Source of the DNA: Sphaerolaimus hirsutus
Lineage: Eukaryota; Nematoda; Chromadorea; Monhysterida; Sphaerolaimidae
Length of the DNA stretch: 64,000 bases
Direction: 5' to 3'
Assembly: GCA_964036195.1 (NCBI GenBank)
Contig: OZ038457.1
Location: forward strand, 18,937,147 to 19,001,146
The notes beneath the pieces were generated by a model, which saw only the letters and a list, made by a program, of their open reading frames with translations, had not been told where the DNA came from and did not search any database. Both the position numbers and the translations under genes were made by a program. Each line of letters starts with the position of its first letter. The first letter of the stretch is position 1. Shown here piece by piece: positions 57,910 through 64,000 of the stretch.

Positions 57910-59096
57910 TAGCAAAAGTGGTTAGGTTTTACCGGTACCGTTTGTTCGTACCGTACCGCATTTGTTTTCGGTGTCAGTCGTAATACGCTGTGTACCGTTG
58001 TTCGTATGTCGGTACAATTGTTGCTTTTTCAGTTTAACTTACTGATTACTCACGCGTTTGCTCAGGTTTTCGAGTCCTAAGTCTCCGCAAACACTTGTAT
58101 GCGTAAACTGTGTTGCAAAATAAAAACCGTTAACATGACATGATTGTTTCTGGTGATTTTTAGTTTCCCTGGGGATTCACTCTGAAGAACAGTCGCAGTT
58201 TCAATTGTGCATATGTAACAATGGATATTATTTTGCATAGCATTTTACACATTCGTGACTGCGCTATGTATGATGCACATTTTGAATTTGTAATTGTAAG
58301 AAAAGAAAGCGGTGATTAATTTTTTCGATACAAAAACAAGTCTTGCGAGATACATATTCCATTCTTTCTTATTTCATTTTTGTTCTTAGGGCACCTGTAT
58401 ACCTTGGAACAGTTCTAGCGAAACATACAAACCTGGTTCATACCTAAATAGTTTTAATAATACAACCATTTGTAAATTCAGATGACAATTGCATGGAAAT
58501 GTTTGGCTAGTCACACAAAAGGAACTTGTCATAGGTATTTACAACCTGTAATTTACACAGCCCTGATGTATTCTATAATCATTTTTTCGATGTTTGAATG
58601 ATAAAAATAAATGAATAAAGCGGGTAATATATTGGAAAGAATATTAGCACTTACCTACTTCCTTATTGTTTAGCTTTTAAAAAAGTTCATTTTCTTTAGT
58701 TGCATATTTTTGTGTTTTTGTTCCTGTTAATGTGACCTGTGATTCGTGTGCTTTTTGTTCCTTGTTTCCCCATTCGGAACATATGAAGTCGAAAAGTGCA
58801 GTTCGAAAATAGTTTTTTTTTTGTTCTGAAAAATGGTTTGAAAATAACCATATTATATGTATTTACTATGTATTGCATGGATTATTTATTTATCGTTCTA
58901 ACTTATATATGTATATTTAGGTATGTACCTTGTACTTGTGTAATCCGTTTTTTCGTTACTTAATTCTCCATCCGGGGATTAGTAAATGGCTAGATAGAAT
59001 ACCGTTTTTTATAAGGGGAGGGGGTTGGATGATTGTTAGTATGGAAATTTTATGGGGGGTTTCTTGGAGCATAATTATGGTGAGTACCGCATTTGC
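57910..59096. other. Intergenic downstream of EMC1, no gene seen
   Basis: AT-rich. AATAAA at 58119-58124 is about 210 nt after the EMC1 stop and is a plausible polyadenylation signal. No conserved coding segment or RNA gene was recognised. Confidence 0.5.
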
Positions 59097-59212
59097 TTGA
59101 ATAAGTCCACTCCCGTTGAAAAATTCCCCCTCTGTTTGGACAGTTGAGGAAAAAAAATTTCCCCCTTGAATAACCCCCCTGAGGCATGTGATAAATTTTG
59201 TTGTGTAAAATT

Positions 59213-60298
59213 CAGAGTTGCGAAAGCGTATTTACGCTTACCCGAAATACCCGGGTAAATGGGTATTTATACTTACGCTTACGCTTACGCTTTCATAAAA
59301 TACCCGTACGCTTTTTTACGCTTTCCCGGCCAAAATACCCGTACGCTTTTTTACGCTTTCCCGGCCAAAATACCCGTGTACTAAAAGCGTAAAAAAGCTT
59401 TTCACACGGTTCAGTTTTACACTTTTGAAAAAGCATAAAACCACAAAAAAAGAGTGAACGAAACTGCGTACCAAAAAAATTACTGCGTGCGTGCAGTGAT
59501 GCTGGAAATAGTGGCATATTTACAAATTGTGTCGCAGTATGAATGGGGGTGCACTGATACGCACATATGCCCGTTTTTTTCACTTGACACTTTTTCAAGT
59601 GATTTTCAGATATGAGTAAAGTGAAAAAAAGTTGCGCAATGACATTAGTAAACTTTTTTCACTTCACTCATATCTGAAAATCAATTGAAAATGTGTCAAA
59701 TGAAAAACAGTGAAAAATGGCTATTTTACGGGGTAAAACAACGGGCATATGTGCGTATCGGGCACGTGTGCGTATCAGGCCTGCCCCGTATGAATGTCTT
59801 GCTAATACTGTGTCGTCGAGCAAAATCGTGGCTTCAGATAAGAAATTTTGGGCTGAAAATGGATTCCGACGACGATGTTGTCGCCGTCGACAGCAGTAAC
59901 TCCAAGTTGAAAGATACAAAGATGACTTACCGTGTTTCTTCTAATAGAACGGCAGCCTCCAATAGAACGGCACCTCCCATAGAACGGCAGGCAAATAAAG
60001 TTGACAAAAAAATTGAACGGTGCTCTTCTATTAGAAGAAATACGGTAAGTGTCGCTGCCGATGAATTGCCAAACAACATATGAGGGCAGACTACTACGTG
60101 GTCATCCGAAAAATGCCGCTGAGAGCTTGATTTGGAAAGAATTCACTGAGAAAACATCTCTTAAAAAAATTTTACGCTTACGCTTTCCCAGGTATTTTAA
60201 AAATACCTTACGCTTTCAGTATCCATACTGAAAATTTGGAAAGTGTATTTACGCTTACGCTTACGCTTTTCAAAAATACCGGTATTTTAACAACTCTG
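59213..60298. mobile_element. hAT-type element with TACGCT array
   Basis: Ends CAGAGTTGCGAAAGCGTA and TTTTAACAACTCTG. Perfect duplication GTAAAATT (59205-59212, 60299-60306). Arrays of CTTACG/TACGCTTT at both ends match the subterminal AAAGCGTA. A TTTTTTCACTT inverted pair lies at 59575-59670. It contains the element at 59930-60045. No transposase frame is seen. Confidence 0.9.
59930..60045. mobile_element. 116-bp TA-flanked MITE
   Basis: Ends CCGTGTTTCTTCTAATAG and the complement of TTAGAAGAAATACGG. TA lies on both sides (59928-59929, 60046-60047). The interior repeats ATAGAACGGCA. Same family as the core of 4176-4415. Nested in 59213-60298. Confidence 0.85.
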
Positions 60299-60758
60299 GT
60301 AAAATTTGAACAAAAATAGCATTTTATGTTGTTAAGAAAGTATATTTCATGATATAAGTTCATAGAGGTATGCTTGAAAGTTTTGACGAAATAATAATCC
60401 CCCGTTGAATAACTCCCCCTTTCAATAATCCCCCCTCAAAAAAATCTGAGGAAAAAATAACTCCGAATAAATAAGGGGAATTAGTCAAGCAAATGCCTTA
60501 ACTTAAATTACTTTTTAATCGGGTTCACATTATTAGCTTTTTTGAACTTGATGGCAAAGAATTGATCGGTGAGATAGATAACTGGGTTTATATTCAGCTT
60601 CCGACACATCCCAGCACCCCCTTAATTAGCAAGAACACACGCAGAGAAATTATCCACACTCGACTAATAAATTGCTAAATGTTTACTATTGAACTAATAC
60701 ATATCATTTTGACCCACCCTGTATTCTGTTAATTAAAGATTTCTATCCCTCGCACCAA

Positions 60759-60954
60759 ATGGAACACTCCCCATCTGATCATAACGAAAATGCTAGCGAC
60801 TGCAACGGGGTGGTCCATTCTGAAAAAAATTCCGAAAATCACAATTGGCCTGAAGAATATCCGTTGCACTATGCAGTTTACAGCAATGATTTGAGTTTAT
60901 TAAACAGGGTTTTGGAAATTGGGGAGGCGGATATTGGTCTACAGGATGTACACG
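60759..60954 (+). CDS. ANKRD13-like ankyrin protein, first exon only
   Basis: The ATG at 60759 opens 65 codons ending at a GTGGGT donor in phase 1. The first 30 residues are Ser/Asn/Glu-rich. Then comes one ankyrin-like unit, YPLHYAVYSNDLSLLNRVL...DIGLQDVHG. This resembles the N-terminus of ANKRD13 proteins (ubiquitin-interacting or ER-associated ankyrin proteins), ANKRD13C-like in its spacing. The next exon should start like NTPLHLAV, and I find none on this strand up to the window end. The rest may lie beyond 64000, which would place the Kunitz gene inside its intron; otherwise this is a gene fragment. Confidence 0.6.
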
Positions 60955-62074
60955 GTGGGTCGGCATTTTTATTTTGTGTTTGGAATTTCGCTTGGAATTT
61001 CTGCGTGCTGGGACAGTCTGTTTCTTGTGTGAATGTGAGAGGCGTGTGGTGCCTGGTACCATTATCAGACCCTGTAAAATGTGAAGTAAAGTGTCAAATG
61101 TCATGCAAAGTGCCAATTGTCATGACAAATGTAAAGTAAATTGTCTTGCAAACTTCGGCAATAGAATCGTGGCGCCAAAGTGCACCGACGTAGTTGAGGA
61201 TGTGAAAAAGCCAAGCTATCGTTACATCTCGATGCCCGAGAAAACGCGTCGAGTTGATTTTATGTTTTTAATTAGATGCCGCGCTGTCCCGTAAACAAGC
61301 CAGAGGCCGATTTTGCAACTGACGAGAAAATTCAAGTCAAATGACAAGCAAATTTATGCAAAATGTGCTTGTCACGTTTAAGTTCACCTGTTACCTGACC
61401 TATCACCTCCCGTTTGTTGTCACATGTTCACATGCGAAATTGATATTTTTAACACATATCTGCCGCTGCAAGTGTTCTTTGTATCTGAAATCTATTCTAC
61501 AATTTTGAGGAACTGGCAAATTTCATTTACTTCCTTGACAGGTGCCTGAGGGAACCATGCGAAAACTGCAATATGGTAATTTTTAACCGGAAAATGCCAA
61601 AAATAATGAATACATAAGATACTTAAATATTATTAAAGCACTGTAGGTATCACATTCAGATTGCTTGATAGTCTGCACAAGAAAGAAAAGCGAAAATGCA
61701 AACTTTGCAATCTACTATGTTGGCTGTGGTAGTGGTACAAATTTGGCAATCGCTAGGGGGTTTGTTTAAATGTTTACCAAGCCACTGGAAACATTTTTTA
61801 GGAAAATAACACAACTACAGTTTATATTGTATTTACCTGCACACAAACTGCAAGATTTGTTTGATGTCAAAAAATACTTTCAAAAATGTGAATATTGTAA
61901 AATTACAAAATTATACCACCTGAATTCGATTGCCAAATCAAGATGGCAGTACATAAAGCAGAAAAATCTACTGAACACCGAAAAGGACAAAATGACAAGA
62001 ACGTGTGTCGAACTAGAAAGTTTGAAATCAACCCATTTATGAGCATGAAGTGAAAGAAAAATTTGTATAAAAAA
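60955..62074. other. Spacer or intron, no gene seen
   Basis: Contains a fragment of the TGTAAAATG / TGTCAAATGTCATG repeat at about 61060-61140. A compositionally richer 150-bp open stretch at 61150-61291 is not recognised. The remainder is AT-rich without a supported feature. Confidence 0.45.
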
Positions 62075-63769
62075 TTATGATCTCATGAGCTTAAGGCGAA
62101 ATTCGTTGCAACAAATTTCCGTGCATTTTTGCAGACTAATGAAATTGTTCTTTGAGCCTCCGCAGCCCAAATACGCGTAAGAAACGCATTCATTTGTATC
62201 TGGATTGTAACCATAGCGAGTTTCTCCTGTGTTTACACATTTTAATGTATTAAAAGACATGTATTTTAAACTTGTAAATTTTGAGACATGTGTGTCAACT
62301 GGTCTTTGTCAACTCAGATGTCGGCTTCACGTGTCACTGAGCAATCTCCAAATGCACATGCGGCAATGATGAAAAATAAATATTACGGCAAGTGCATCGG
62401 AAGATCGCTCTGCGACCAGTGAGGCCAAAATTTGAGTTGACACAGACCAGTTGACATTATAACCAAATCAAAGATAACTCACCCTGCACTTGTACATCCT
62501 CATTAAAGAAGAATGTTCTCGCTTCTTCTGGAGTACAGGGCTCCCCAGGCAATCTAGATTCAAAGCAAAAATCTGCTGGGTTCGGGCAACATACTCCAGT
62601 TTGTTCACTGAGCAAATTTGTGACTCCCGGAACCGCTGATTCGGTGGTGGAGGGGGTGGCTGAAAATGGGGGGGGGGGTGATTTTTTTGGTGGCTTTTGG
62701 ATGGTGTTGGTGATTTGGGGTGGTTCTATACGCTGCGATATTCTCTCAAAAGGAATTAAATTATTCATAAAGATTCACAGGACTTTTTCAATAACACACA
62801 TCATCAATATAATGCACAACACAAAACAAATCCTGGGAATGTAAATATAAAAAAGACAACCAGCCCCCACTCACAATCATCATTGAACCCTTGGGGTTTT
62901 GCTCTTCTATTCAAATTCACATTGCATAGGTACCCCTGGGGACACATTTGGTCCACTCCGCATGTTTGGGGTACTCCCAGAGCCAAAAGGGGTTTCAAAT
63001 GGGGACATAATCTGCTGTAACCTGGACATGTCTCCTCACATGATCGGGATGTGAGGAAATTGTTTTGGTTACCTTGGGTGCCTGCGATTGAAGATGCTTT
63101 ATTGTGTGCCATGATTGAATGGGGCGCTTATGTCAAAGTTGTGCGAAAAATTCTTAGGCTCTCTTAAAACCTGTTTTTGTGCCATATCTCATACAGAAAA
63201 TATACTCAACAAAAAAGTATTAATAACTCACCGCTATACCTAAACTGGGTACAAATATCGTTCTGCCTGTCATAATACCACCTAGTGTCAGGTTCCAATG
63301 GTACACCCTTAAGTGGTGCCCCAGCATTTTGCATTTGGTCACAGGGCTGTTCGGGCAACTTGGGACAGCACACTGTAGCTGAAAAGTCTGTGTCACTCAG
63401 TGCCTGTGTGTTTGATTGGGATACATTTAAATATGAGCATTTTGAGTGAGAATTCCGTGTCAAGTGTTTCACATTAAGGAATTTTTTAGGGTTTTTTGTG
63501 TGTGTGTTTTTGTCATGAATTATAAGTTTCTATGTGTAAGCTACATTTAGAAAAGACTTAAGTATAGATTTATTGATTGTAAATACTATTTCAAATATGA
63601 GATGGTTTCATCCACGAAAATTTAAGCAATTTTGTGATGAAAGCACAGCTGCTCCCAGTACCTGCATTGCCTGTGGACTAGCTGGCCCCACATGGCAGTA
63701 GTAATTACTTGGACAGGGGTCTGCCCCTGATGTTATGAATGTTTCACATCGCATTGGGCCTGACACATC
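62075..63769 (-). CDS. Secreted lustrin/Kunitz-domain protein (5'-partial)
   Basis: Probable extracellular protease-inhibitor-like protein. Minus-strand exons: 63662-63769, 63232-63403, 62875-63081, 62483-62659, 62075-62226 (stop 62075-62077), phases consistent. About 270 residues are visible; the start and signal peptide lie beyond the window. Order: lustrin-type cysteine segment (CPSNYYCHVG, TVCCP); Kunitz-like domain 1 (EQPC...RWYYDRQNDICTQFRYSG, NNF, SCEETC); second lustrin segment (TCGVDQMCPQGYLCNV, GVCCP); Kunitz-like domain 2 (GEPC...YGYNPDTNECVSYAYLGC, NNF, KCTEIC) and a short tail. Domain 1 lacks the second and fourth Kunitz cysteines, and domain 2 lacks the second. This architecture is common in nematode multi-Kunitz proteins. 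Inhibitory activity cannot be inferred. Confidence 0.88.
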
Positions 63770-63860
63770 CTGCAAAAGTGAGCAACTGTTTATTTTTGTT
63801 GTTATAAATTATCAGGAAGTGTTACTGTGGGTCAATATGAAAGATAATGGGGTTCCTGAT

Positions 63861-63967
63861 TAGGGTTCAAATGAGACCATTTTTTCAAGACTAAGACTGA
63901 CTTCGGTTGAAAGCAGGAAGTCTTGACAATTTGTCAAGATCGAGACCACGGCCTCGTTTGAACCCTA
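63861..63967. mobile_element. Small hAT-like MITE with GAGACC words
   Basis: Ends TAGGGTTCAAATGAGACC and CCTCGTTTGAACCCTA. The interior has AAGACTAAGACTGAC and CGAGACC words, as in 15349-15859. The flanking octamers do not match clearly. It lies in the first visible intron of the Kunitz gene. Confidence 0.75.
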
Positions 63968-64000
63968 CCTGTTGTAGAATCACACAAAACGTGCTTGAAT

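Larger units (their letters stand above)
59097..60498. mobile_element. TA-flanked element hosting a hAT insertion
   Basis: Ends CCGCATTTGCTTGAATAAG and the complement of TTAGTCAAGCAAATGCCT. TA lies on both sides (59095-59096, 60499-60500). The outer parts repeat TTGAATAACCCCC/CCCCC. It is interrupted by 59213-60298. Related to 24484-24874. Confidence 0.75.

Noticed and set aside
61770..62042. 90-codon plus-strand open frame
   Set aside because: AT-rich and Lys-rich, with no recognised domain and no splice-consistent link to the ankyrin exon.

Overview
The window is animal nuclear DNA: AT-rich, with split genes, a eukaryotic tRNA and dense non-autonomous DNA transposons. No bacterial, organellar or viral gene was recognised. 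The lineage is probably a nematode. The Kunitz gene at the right end alternates lustrin-type cysteine-rich segments with degenerate Kunitz domains, an architecture I associate with nematodes, and acceptors are often TTTCAG. Introns are long for a Caenorhabditis-type genome, so a less-studied nematode lineage is my guess, not a proof.

Layout. (1) 700-5264 (+): last nine exons of transketolase; the 5' part is off the left edge. (2) 7277-12925 (-): complete Tip60/KAT5 histone acetyltransferase, nine exons, about 479 aa, convergent with transketolase. (3) 12926-21344: 8.4 kb intergenic stretch of transposons between two divergent genes. (4) 21345-38105 (+): complete kinesin-13 (KIF2/MCAK type), 17 exons, about 879 aa, with a tRNA-Gly(GCC) antisense in one intron and a 3.8 kb intron filled with satellite DNA. 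(5) 40443-57909 (+): complete EMC1, 21 exons, about 1049 aa. (6) 60759-60954 (+): first exon of an ANKRD13-like ankyrin gene whose next exon is not found. (7) 62075-63769 (-): 3' part of a secreted lustrin/Kunitz protein. Exon boundaries were set by reading through the sequence; every junction was checked for GT-AG and reading phase, and the three complete genes sum to multiples of three.

The genes are unrelated housekeeping genes (pentose-phosphate pathway, chromatin, microtubule depolymerisation, ER membrane-protein insertion) plus one extracellular inhibitor-like protein. They do not form an operon or a shared pathway.

The distinctive content is the mobile DNA. About 19 hAT-type elements were delimited by terminal inverted repeats and 8-bp target duplications. 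About a dozen TA-flanked elements share CCGTAT-type termini, and six elements share a 3-bp AAT/ATT duplication. None carries a recognisable transposase. In several families the interior is a tandem array of the element's own subterminal motif, and that motif co-varies between ends and interior from family to family. Many elements are nested, and all lie in introns or between genes. A second genome-wide hint is the 5' splice site: 26 of 57 inferred donors have a pyrimidine at +3 (often GTTGGT, GTTTGT or GTCGGT).
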